From assembly GCA_014898415.1 (NCBI GenBank), contig RCTD01000014.1:744001-808000 (forward strand): a stretch of DNA of 64,000 nt. The letters run 5' to 3'. The translations under genes were made by a program, and so were the position numbers. The DNA comes from Stromatinia cepivora. Lineage: Eukaryota; Ascomycota; Leotiomycetes; Helotiales; Sclerotiniaceae. Under the pieces are notes generated by a model. It saw nothing but the letters and a program-made list of their open reading frames with translations. It ran no database searches and was not told where the DNA came from. Shown piece by piece: positions 10,007-20,772 of the stretch (the stretch's first letter is position 1; every line of letters starts with the position of its first letter).

Positions 10007-11091
10007 TCATGCGGTCAACAGCTTACAGATATCATCGTGTGGGGCTTTCCAACGCGCATACTCCCTGAGTCCTGCCGCCTTGAATTGCTCTGCGATCTCT
10101 TCGGGTCCATACCTAAAACCTTCAAAGCAGTCGATTTCATCGCCCTGGCAAAGCGTCACATCTTTTATTGGACATTGGATGTTGTGCTTAGCTTGCAAGA
10201 CGAATCGATGCATCGTTGGGCTTTGTATGACCCTACGCAAAAGAGTCCAATCTTCCTCTTTATACCACTTGTTACCAAGAACATCGTTTGAGTCCTCGAA
10301 CCCTTGACGAATAAATTGCGTGAAGATGCCTTCCGTATCGTCGTACGATTTACAGATTTTTTCCAGGTCTTTGGTTCCGTCCATGGTTAGAAGGATCGTG
10401 TCGTATTCATTGCGCAAGCCTGTCGAACGCAGCCATTTGAGACGCGCCACCGCATCCTCAAAATGATCATTACCAAGTATTGAGCCCAGGGAGAGGAACA
10501 TCCTAGGCCGGTCGCCGCACTTACGATTCACCCAGTCCACTCCGTCTTCAAACGAACCCCATAGACCGGTGACACTGATGCAAGGAAGAAGAGAGGGCTT
10601 GGTCTGCTCGATAGCTCGTTCAATTGATTTCTGCGAAAGATCGAGTGGGCAGTAAAGGACCGGCTTCTGCGAACGGTCAAGCTCTTCCAACAGTGGTATA
10701 AGCTTACGAATATCTCTACACTCTATGAATTAGCTTTGCTCCCAGAGCAGGCAGCTCTCTACTCAGCACGCCGAGACACGTACCCGCAGCCGAGATCGAT
10801 CAAAACACTGTCCTTCTGGATCCATTTTCCTAGTTCTCCAGAATTCTTGACAAGCAAAGCTGCTTCCCCTCTCGTCTGGTAGTAGTTCGGTAAGTGTGTG
10901 ATGCTCGCCCAAAGCTCAAGACCTTTGTCGCCGTAGATGATTGAAGTGGGTAGAACTCTTTGGACATGACCTTCGAGGGTATTGGAAGGTTTTCGGCTCC
11001 AGAAAAGCTTTGTATTCAAGAGTGCTTTGTTGTATGATTGTATCTCACCCCCACCGATGTCCAAAATTTGATTCGTTTTCGTCCCGTTCAT
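10007..11091 (-). CDS. EasF/EgtD-type SAM-dependent N-methyltransferase
   Basis: Exon 1 is 10784-11091 and exon 2 is 10715-10007, separated by a 68-bp intron. The product is 338 residues, close to the size of fungal 4-dimethylallyltryptophan N-methyltransferases (EasF/FgaMT) of the histidine-specific methyltransferase family (PF10017), which also includes the EgtD module of ergothioneine synthesis. Visible landmarks: ILDIGGGEIQ near residue 10, LPTSIIYGDKGLELW near 50, the SAM-binding motif DLGCG at about 99-103 (spanning the splice junction), and FLSLGSILGN at about 176-185. The ATG at 11091 is the first in-frame ATG; the frame opens 30 bases upstream but only with TTG. No stop or frameshift is seen and composition is normal, so it appears functional. 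No other ergot-alkaloid gene (e.g. a prenyltransferase) is present, so the substrate is unknown. Confidence 0.8.
10716..10783 (-). other. spliceosomal intron of the methyltransferase gene
   Basis: GTACGT donor, GCTAAT branch site, GTGTAG acceptor, 68 bp. Splicing joins GG to A and rebuilds the SAM motif DLGCG followed by DIRKLIPLLEEL. Confidence 0.85.
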
Positions 11092-12670
11092 GATTGTAGT
11101 GGTGAACTGATCGACTGACAATGTACACTGCCGAGATACTTATATCGGCACGCGAAGGCGTTAGACCGTGAATGCTACAATGAAGCTGTGCTGCAATGTA
11201 AGCAGAGTCTAATTGTAGCTTATGCTGATCAGCTAGCGCCCCGCATACATACGCCGCGCAGTGGCATCAGCGATGATAGGCATAGAATTATCGACACGCA
11301 ACTCATATGGGACAGGAGTTATGTGACAGGGGGTAAATTCATGGCGTTCAGTGTAATGTACAAGAATTGTTACGATAGGCTATAGCGAGTTTAGGCGACC
11401 TTCCAAAAAGTATCACCGAATACGATATTCATATATTGTAATATAGCTTAAAGAAAATGTAATAATTATAGAATATATTCAATTAATAATCTAGCTGCAT
11501 ATCTTTAATATGTATTGAGTGTCTCAATCCTTGCTTATCTCCCTCAAATTACTGATTTGATAGAGGCAATATTGTATGCAGCATAAGCATATGTGATAGG
11601 GGTAAACAAATTCATGGCGTGTACAAGAATTGTTGCGATAGGCTATGGCGAATTTAGGCAAATTGATTTTGAGAAGATTATACGACCTCTCAAAAAGTGT
11701 CACCGAATACGATATTCATATATCGTAATATAGAATATAATCGTTATAGAATATATTCAATTAATAAGCTAGCTGTATATTTTCAATGATTATCGGTGTA
11801 TCTGTTCATGATGTGATCTACTCACAGAAACGTTTTAAAAATTAAATACTGGATTAAAACTATAAGAAAATATATAATAGATAAAAAATTAGAAAAGAAA
11901 AAGTGAAGGTTATAATAAAATATAAATTTATTGTAAATAAAAAGTAGAAGTAATATATTAGGAAATATAAAGATAAGAAAGGAGATGGGGTCATTTATGA
12001 ATGTTTTTACTAGTGCAGGGTAGGTTTGATCTTACTCAATCATATCAAGAACAAAAGAATTTCACCGCCGCTTTGATTCTCTTATAATACACAGACTCGT
12101 TTTCATTCCGCTGTATCATCTGGGTCTTGATTTCTGGGAATCAAAAGCAGCATCAGGTTGAGCTCACCCCAAACATGAATAACTTCATTAATGTTATCAA
12201 ATATATGACTGACCTCTAACCATCCAATATCCATTAGGTTTGAAAATCACACTCAGGTATTGAAACTAAGAGATACACAACATATTATGAGAAGATATAT
12301 ATACAACAGAACACAAAACAAAGTCTTCATTAGCCTTCGGAATCATGTGTATCGGAATTCCTTCCTTCATCGATATCAATAATTTAGATACCCATTAAAT
12401 AAGAGTTCTGATCCTTACTCATCATATACTCTTCAATTTTTATCTCCAATTTTTAAAATTGAATAATAAATCAATGTTATAATATTTTTTATTAAAAATC
12501 TAAATAATTATTAATAAATAATAACTAATTCTTTTACTTCGATTATATTTTCTAATTTATGAATCAATCTTTTTATATATAATCTAAAATCTAAAGAATC
12601 AAATATCTTTTATAATTTCTTTAATTTTCATTTTAATTTTTCGATAAAAATAAATACAAATAATAGTTTT
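11092..12670. other. edge of the gene island, no supported gene
   Basis: 11.1-11.4 kb has normal composition and may be the promoter of the methyltransferase gene. 11.3-11.8 kb holds a duplicated segment. About 11.96-12.42 kb again has near-normal composition but no convincing gene. 12.42-12.67 kb is AT-rich and empty. Confidence 0.5.
11310..11800. repeat. direct duplication of about 180 bp with a palindromic core
   Basis: The segment near 11,320-11,490 recurs at about 11,600-11,790. Shared blocks include ACAAGAATTGTT, GCGATAGGCTAT/ACGATAGGCTAT, CACCGAATACGATATTCATA and TAGAATATATTCAATTAATA. The second copy has small insertions. Each contains a short palindrome (in the second, TACGATAT-TCAT-ATATCGTA). 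Confidence 0.7.
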
Positions 12671-12836
12671 TGTTAACTTTTGGTGCAGGAAGTAGTAGTA
12701 TTGTTGACTATATAGATTGAACTAAGGATCTATTATTCTAATAGAAATAGAATTAAGGTTATTCCCAAATATAATCTATACACCATTGTAATCATATAAT
12801 CTCAATTCTAATCCTATAATGGCCTCATTTCTAATA
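12671..12836 (-). repeat. Copia LTR (3' LTR of remnant 1)
   Basis: 166 bp. Reads TGTTAACTTTTGG at the left and CATTTCTAATA at the right on the plus strand, i.e. TG...CA ends after allowing for RIP changes. This same LTR occurs ten times in the window. Confidence 0.9.
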
Positions 12837-14659
12837 CTTCCTTATTAAAGATATCCTATTCGATCCTCCTAAATTATTAATCCTAACATTTTTTTGAATC
12901 TTTTAAAAGCAATCTTTATATAAAGCTTTATTATTCCATTAACAATTATATTATATATATTAATATAATTAATAACGATTTTCTCTTTTTCTATTAAATC
13001 CTTAATGAAATAATAATTGATATTTATATATTTGAATTGTTTATACAAATATAGATTTTTGATTAAAACTAAAATATTTTGATTATTATCAAGTATTTAA
13101 ACCATATCTTCATTCTTTCCAATATAATTTAATCTGAATAAATCTTTGAATATTTATATAACCTATCTCCTTTGTTTGATGAATATTATTATTGCAATAT
13201 ATTCTGATTCTGTATTAAAGATAATCATAAATATTTATTTCTTATTAGCCTATGATATAAAGCCTTTATAGAATATCACAACTCTTTTTGAAACACTTTT
13301 CTGATTATATTTATTACTAATCCAATCTATATTTATATATACCTTTATTGTATTATCAAATATATTATATTCTTTACAGATATCAGATTGTACTCCCTTT
13401 GATCCGAATTATAGTTTCTATTTGATTATTGATCATAAATATCATATCAAATTCTTTAAAACTATAATATAATGTTTTACTGATTTTATTATAAATTGTG
13501 AAAATCTTCCAATTGAGAATACTATATCTGATCAAGTATATATTATTGAATGAATTACATTTCCTATTTATTATTAATATTCATTTACATCTACCAATTC
13601 ATCGTTATCGATTACTAATCAAAAATAAGTATAATCCATTATTAACAGTTTCTTAACTTGATATTATTTATATATAATATCATATTTAATTAATATAATA
13701 TCAAGATATTCTTCTTAATCCATAATTAATATATATACTTTTCTATTACAAATAACTTTAATATTTAAGATCTTATTAATCTCCTCTAGATTCTTGATAT
13801 TAAAACAGATTGATAGTTTTTCATCGAATCAAATGATTTGTAATGATATATATAATACAATAACGATATTATCGATATATATCAATAATATTATATCACA
13901 ATCTTTGAATATATATAAATATAGATTTATCAAACTTTGTATAAAGTTTATACCTAAAAACTCTTTCTTCAATAATAAACTTCAATCTCTTTCAGTTTGT
14001 TTCAAATTATATAAACTTTGTAAAACTTGTAATATATATCCCTTTTCGATTTTAATATCTTAAAATAATTCAAAATAGATTTTTTTCTTCAAGTATAATT
14101 CAATAAAAGCATTTTTGATATCGAAATATAAATATTCCAAATTTTCTTTTATGATAATAATTAAGAATAATCTAAATATATTTAATCTTATTATTAATAC
14201 AAATATTTCATTATAATCTTTTTCTAATACTTGATTAAATCTTCGAATTATTAATCTTACTTTGAATCGTTCTACCTTGTTATTCTTTGTTTTAATTATA
14301 AATATCTATTTCATTAAAATCAAATTACTTTCTTTAAAGAATATATATTCTTTCCAAATATCATTTTAAATTAAAGATATGATTTTCTTTTGAATAACTT
14401 CCTTCCATTTTTCAAAATATTCTTGATCCGATATTGCTTTTTTATAAATTCTTAGTATTTTGATTCCCAGAACTTTTTCGACCAGATATACTATATCTTT
14501 TATATTGTCTATATTTATCAATGAAATCATAAAATCTGAAACAATCTTGTTTTTGATATAAAGATTCATCTTATAAATAATTGGGATTATAATTATAATA
14601 TATTCTATATTTTCTTGAATTTTGATTTATATAGATATCACAATCAATACCCTTATAAT
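12671..14659 (-). mobile_element. Copia remnant 1: 3' LTR, RNase H and RT region
   Basis: Minus-strand Ty1/copia fragment starting with a complete 166-bp LTR and running inwards over the RNase H and RT regions. It is colinear with 20607-22600 of the full-length copy. The RT motif Y-x-DD region lies near 13.85-13.9 kb on the minus strand. It is abruptly cut at 14659/14660, where the LTR of a Gypsy-1 copy begins. The missing upstream part is not in the window. Stops are frequent. Confidence 0.85.
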
Positions 14660-14941
14660 TGTGACGTACAAGAGCCGTAGTAGAGCTGAATAAACAGGGT
14701 CAATTATGTTCTTTAGAGTTTACAATTGAAGAATTATGGCTTGTAAGGAGCGACTAGATATATATACATAAATACCCATTTATAGGCTGCAGGGTTATGT
14801 ATATACGTTATTAGGGTTATTATTTTATTATACTAAATCATATGATTCGTAATGTATATATATAAATGATTAATTTATAAATTGATATAGGAGATAAAAG
14901 GTATTATATGATTAATCTTCTGTGGTTTATAATTCGTAACA
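14660..14941 (-). repeat. Gypsy-1 LTR (282 bp)
   Basis: In element sense it begins TGTTACGAATTATAAACC and ends CTTGTACGTCACA. The same 282-bp LTR is at 41016-41297 on the plus strand. This copy keeps the ending GTACGTCACA, which in the other has decayed to GTATATTATA. Confidence 0.9.
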
Positions 14942-15039
14942 TTATTTTTCTCTTCGGAAAAGTTCGTTTTTGAGTGTTTTATTTCTCTGTTTTATTACTA
15001 TTTCATCGGAAACCAGGTTTTATAAAGATTTATAAGCTT

Positions 15040-15375
15040 TAAATCAATTAGATTGGTCATTTTGGTTGATTTGATCAATTTAATGGAAATTGATCAAATT
15101 GACCAAAATTATCGATCAAATTGACCAAAATGACAAATGAATTGATTAAATCGATCAAATCGTTCATCAATTGGTTAAATTAATATTGATTTGTATTCTC
15201 CTTGATTTGGGGAACCTTTGAAAGGAAAAAGTTTCAATAGAAAAGGGAAGGAGGTTGAATTATGATATAATGATAATGAATAATTAATATAATTAATTCC
15301 GAAATCGATCAAATTAATCGATCAAATTGACCAAATCAATTAAATTGATCAAATCAACCAAATTGAACGAAATCG
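15040..15375. repeat. degenerate TTGATCAAA/TTGACCAAA repeat in the Gypsy-1 3' region
   Basis: Two clusters (15,045-15,180 and 15,300-15,375) of short units such as GATCAAATTGACCAAAA. A similar GATTTGATTGATTAAG stretch lies at 19,740-19,785. The role is unknown; it may be expanded non-coding sequence between the chromodomain and the LTR. Confidence 0.6.
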
Positions 15376-15769
15376 ATAGGGGTGATATTACATTTCGTTT
15401 TTACTATGTTCAAGCTTTTTTTTGTATAATTTTTGAAATGATTATAAGCATAAGTTTTTTGAAATATATTGCCTTCGTATTATCTTGGTGATGGTAGTTC
15501 GTCTATTATATGGAGCTCGGATCATATATGTATATAATCAAATTCCTTCGAATTTATATAGGTTTTTAATCCTTTTATAATTATATATATATATACTATT
15601 ATAAAATCATAATATTTAATCTATTATATTGAAGAACACTTTTCTTTCCCTTGGTTTTATAGATAAATCATCATCTATATAATTATAATTATCCTTTTTG
15701 TTTTTATAGAGCTTTATTTAATCAATTAATCGATTAGAAGGATCAAGTAATATTAGATTAATCAAATGA

Positions 15770-17160
15770 AAATCGTGTAAAAGATATAATAATGTTTTAA
15801 AATCGGAAATAGGATATCAAGTAAGATCGGTATTGTTATTAAATTATAAAATTCTATATAATAAGGTTTTTCGTATTTTCTTTATTACTAGAACTTTTTC
15901 CATTTCCTATTCCGAATCACCAATTATATTAATAAATGGAGGTAATTCGAATATCTAATTAGGAAAAGGATCATTATATACCTTATATAATCGATCTGAA
16001 GGGAAAACAAGATGAATTTTCATTGTAATCAAAAATTCGAATTTGAAAAAGCTTTTAGATTGATTAATGATTTTGAATTTTCTTTGAATTAAGAAATTCA
16101 GTTTCTTGGATGATCTTTAAATAGAATAACTTTTTATATTAAGTTATATATAATCTTCGATATCGAAATCGATTTTATATTAATAAGTATTTATGAATTT
16201 CGATATTTTGGTTTGGGTATACAATAAACCTTCTTTTGTTTGTACAAAAGTTAATCTATTGTATTTTATGTATATACAGGTATTATATATATTCATATCA
16301 TCTATTGGTTTATTAACATTTTCTTTTTATTTCTATATATATTTCGATGTATACTTATATAGGGTTTTGTAGGGTATAAATCCTCCTAAAGAATTATATA
16401 GAAGAGTAAATTATATATAATCCATTATAGATAGGAATTCTGATCAATCGTTTTGATAATAATTAATAAACAATTTTAACCATTATTAAAGATATTGATT
16501 ATAAATTTCAATTTGATCATCGATTTGGGGATAATAAATAATGAATAATTTGAGATCGGTTTCTAAGATTTGGTTGAATTCCTTCCAGAACTATAATATG
16601 AATTGAAGGTCACGATTTGATATTATAATATCAAAGGGATTATAATATCGATATATATAATAGAGATATAATTGTATTTGAACTCGAATATCAATTAATT
16701 TGTGATAAGATATAGAGATAGCTTGTTTTATTAATCGATCAATAATAATTAAAACGTTATTATATCCGTATTTGTCCTTATTAAAGCTATAGTAATCTAT
16801 AATGATATATTGCCATACTCGATTAGGAATTGAAAATGGATGTAATAAATCGGGGATATGATCATATAGAATGGAACTGCATTTGCAAATATAACAATTG
16901 CATATATATCTGATTATAATATTGTATATTCTAGGCCAATAATATTATTGAGATAATAAGAGGTAGGTTTTGCTTGTACCAGGATAAACAATAAAAATGG
17001 AATTATGGGCTTCACGAATCAGATAAATTCGAAGGTTGTCGATATCGGGTACCATTAAACAATCATTATAAAGCAAAAGATTATTTTGGAGTAATATATA
17101 CTTGTAATCTTATATAATTTATATTCTGAGTACTAATAAACTATCTATAGTTTTATTTAC
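15770..17160 (-). pseudogene. Gypsy-1 copy 2 integrase and chromodomain-like region
   Basis: On the minus strand, 16.4-17.15 kb encodes remnants of a retroviral-type integrase: a Cys-containing finger (CNCYICKC), a stretch with IIIDYYSFNKDKYGYN near the first catalytic Asp, and ISNRDLQFILQFWKEF near the second. Around 15.77-15.96 kb a segment with GDSE, EMEKVLVIKKIRKTLLYR and DLT.YP (dot = stop) has the spacing of a chromodomain, with stops where aromatic Trp residues would be. The chromodomain assignment is inference from pattern. Confidence 0.65.
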
Positions 17161-17661
17161 TTCAATGATATAGTTAACTAAATCGAATCGAGAAACGATT
17201 TCATTCAAATCGATACTAGTAATCGCTATTTCGTTTGAATAATGTTTTTGTAAAGCTTTTCTTATGATTTCGATATCAATTTGATTATCTTTAATAAGCT
17301 ATTGAAGGCGATTCTTTTTCTTAGTATAATTCTAAAGGTCCAATTCGTCGGTCCGACAAATTAAGATATTAGCGAAAGGGTTATCTTTTCCAAAGCAATA
17401 TATAATAATGAAATTATAATTAGTTAGAATTTTTGTTTAGCGAGCTTATCGGGTATTGAGAGTTTTGGTAATCATGAAATATTCGAGAGCCTTATAATTA
17501 ATATAAATCTTGATTTTATATAGTGAACCGGCGAGTTCTACTTTCTAATAATTGAAAGATCGAATAATTGATAGTATTTCTTTATCATGAATTTCGTAGT
17601 TTAGTTCAATGGCAACTATGATCTTGGAAAAATAAGTTACAGGAAATCAATCTTCGCTATA

Positions 17662-18606
17662 CTATTGTGATAATACATTAACAATTATTCTATTGAATAC
17701 ATCTGTTTCGAGTATACAAGGGAATTGGTGATTATAATGTTGCAAAAGCAAAACAGAGATAAGCTTTTTCTTCAAGATATTGAATGCGTTTTGGTATACT
17801 TCATCGAATATGAACTTAATGTTTGCTTTAATAAAATTGTTGAAAGGTTTCACTATTATACTGTAATCCTTAATGAATCGTCGATAAAAATTACAAAAAC
17901 CGAGGAATAATTGAATCCCTTTCATTATTATTGGAAAGATTCAATTCTTAATTACTTCAATCTTTTCAGAATCTATCTTTATTTTTTTAATAGAAATAAT
18001 AAAGTTTAAATATTTGATATATATAACGTTGAATTTGTATTTCTTGAAATCCGCTTGTAGATCAATAGTTTCTAATTATTCAAGAATTAGTTTAATATAA
18101 ATTTGATACTCTTCTTTGTTCTTAGAATAGATTAGAATATCGTCGAGATATATTGTATAAAAGATATTTAAGTAATCAAATAGAATATCATTTATATAAC
18201 GCTAATAGATTACAGGATCATTCATTAATCCGAATAGTACAATCTTGTATTTGTATAATCTATATCAGGTTCGAAAGGTAGTATACTCTTCCGAAGTAGG
18301 ATCCATTCTTATATAATGGAAAACTTAACGAATATCGAGTTTGGTAAAGATCTTAATACTAGAAAACTGAGAAAGTGTTTCATCGATCAAAGGGAGGGGA
18401 TACCGATCCTTATGTATTAAGGAATTCAATAATCTGAAGTTTATATAGAACCTTAAATTACTATTGGGTTTTTTGATGAATAGAATGGGTGCAATATAAG
18501 GGGCTTGATTGGATTCAATAAAACTTTTATTGAAATTATCTATAATATATTCTTTAACGATTTCTAATTGTTTCAGGGATATCTTGTAAAGCGGATTGTA
18601 ATACAA
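17662..18606 (-). pseudogene. Gypsy-1 copy 2 reverse transcriptase region
   Basis: 18325-18606 encodes the RT fingers and palm start (FIKKPNSNLRFYINFRLLNS and DRYPLPLIDETL, then FTKLDIR). Near 18.12-18.17 kb the active site is fully conserved as [10 protein letters not shown]. 17662-17925 encodes the thumb/connection and RNase H start (IQLFLGFCNFYRRFIKDY). Breaks separate these blocks. This copy keeps both catalytic Asp codons, unlike copy 1. Confidence 0.9.
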
Positions 18607-19230
18607 AACTTATTCTCCTTTATCTTTCAATATAATTTTATAATTATAAAATCGGTTAAAAGGTAAGATATTTGATTCATATTTGAAAAAGACTTAATGA
18701 TATTATTGATATTCAAATGGTATTTCAGATTCTAAATCGATTTCGATTAATACTTGATCGAGTTTCTTTCGAATTTTTGTATTCTTGAATTCGATTAAGG
18801 TAATTAATACTTTTTCTTTTGTATATCATTCATTTCATCAAAAGTCTATTATATTATCGAATTCTTTTAAAATAATAATAAAGAGTTTAGTTTGTTTATC
18901 TTTTTTATATTTTAATTGGAATTTATCGGGTTTGAGTATGTATAGATCAAGGACTTCGAGCAATATATAAAGGAGGCATTCATAAATCTGTAATAATAAT
19001 ATAATTAATTGAAAAAAAGATAAATTGAATTTAAAAGGAATCAGGACTTTTTCCTTTTCAACAAAAATCTATATTACATTCATATTTGAAAGTTCTTATT
19101 ATACATCATCAGCTACAATTGATCTGTTCAATTATGAATCTCTTTGATTCCAATATTCTTCGAATTGATCATCTTGTCGATCAATATCTTATTGAACTAA
19201 TCGATCGATCTTCTATTTATAAAGGGATGA

Positions 19231-19461
19231 TTAAATAACAAGAAGATTATTTGAATAGGAAATGATACAGGGTCTCTCTTTAAGCCATTCAAAACATCGA
19301 TTGAAGCAATCAAACTTCGTTCGAATCTCTAATAACCAAAATCTACCTAAAATAACATTATAACTCCCTAATTCAATAATAAGGAAAGGGACAAAAGATT
19401 GTTCACAGCCATCGACCATTAAATTAAGGAATGTAAAATGGATAATGGTATGGCCTTGCAT
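19231..19461 (-). pseudogene. Gypsy-1 copy 2 retropepsin-like protease region
   Basis: Open frame of 76 codons with FLIIELGSYNVILGRFWL, the pattern of the C-terminal half of the aspartic protease in Ty3/gypsy pol (hydrophobic-G-x-D/N-hydrophobic-I-L-G). It lies 0.6 kb upstream of the RT fingers, as expected. Its first codon is not a true start; the frame was part of a longer polyprotein. Confidence 0.65.
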
Positions 19462-19906
19462 ACCATTATATAATATTAGAATATAGATTCTTAATCTTCA
19501 ATATTGAGGGTATAATCTTCCTATATATCTTTTCCGAATTCTTTTATATATTAATACTTCATTTTTATTTGTCAATTTGAATAAAGATTCATCATTTCAA
19601 TTATCTTGATTAGTATAATAAAGATTCTTTATTTCGAATAATTTTGGTATTCAATTAATTTAGGTTTCTTTATTCGAATAATTATAAATTCGATAGTTTT
19701 ATATATACTAGTGAATTCGTATTTATATATTGAATAATTAGATCGATTTGATTGATTAAGTTAATTTGGTTAATTTGGTTATATGAGAATCATAGCAAAG
19801 AATCGGCTAATATTCGAATAACAATAGGTTTGGTCTTAGAATCAAGACTTTTCATTATTTTCTTTAATTATATTGAAGAATTCTCTATTTATATAGATGA
19901 AAATAA

Positions 19907-20371
<465 letters not shown>

Positions 20372-20385
20372 TAATAATAATAACA

Positions 20386-20606
20386 AAAACAATATATAGT
20401 TTGCTTTTTGATGATTATATAAATCCTTTGAAGTTCTATTTTCAATTTTTTGTAATCTTTTTGTTGTAATCGCAATATTATATTTTAAAACTATTGTTAC
20501 TTTCTTCGATATATTTCAACTTTTTCCTAAATTGATAATATATTTGGTTTATGTATTTTTATAATTTATATATTTTATATACCTTTGTTGTATTAAATGT
20601 ATTATT
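20386..20606 (-). repeat. repeat X, part 1 (split by Copia 2)
   Basis: Matches 40,688-40,902 in inverted orientation, from the edge of the trinucleotide tract (AACAAAAACAATATATAGTT) down to the Copia insertion site. It continues beyond the Copia at 26085-26280. No coding content is seen. May be part of an LTR or a small element. Confidence 0.7.
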
Positions 20607-20772
20607 TATTAACTTTTGGTGCAGAAAGTAGTAGTATTGTTGATTATATAGGTTGAACTAAGGATTTATATTTTTAATAAAAATAGAATTAAGGTTATCC
20701 CCAAATATAATTTGTATACCATTATGATCTCATAATTTTAATTCTAATTCTATGATAGCTTTATTTCCAATA
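20607..20772 (-). repeat. Copia 2 3' LTR
   Basis: 166 bp, TATTAACTTTTGG at its left and ATTTCCAATA at its right on the plus strand. TG/CA ends are altered by G-to-A change. Confidence 0.9.

Larger units (their letters stand above)
14660..19560 (-). mobile_element. Gypsy-1 copy 2 (chromovirus-type), one LTR retained
   Basis: Minus-strand Ty3/gypsy element inserted into Copia remnant 1. From the 3' end: LTR 14660-14941, polypurine tract GAAGAGAAAAATAA next to the LTR, low-complexity 3' region, chromodomain-like segment, integrase, RNase H, RT and protease. A recognisable Gypsy-1 match ends near 19.5 kb. The 5' LTR is absent, so the end coordinate is approximate. All frames are broken by stops, mainly TAG/TAA where Trp or Gln codons are expected. 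Confidence 0.85.

Noticed and set aside
11092..11121. Upstream start for the methyltransferase at 11121
   Set aside because: The codon at 11119-11121 is TTG; in a fungal nuclear gene the first in-frame ATG (11091) is the better start and gives the family's usual length.
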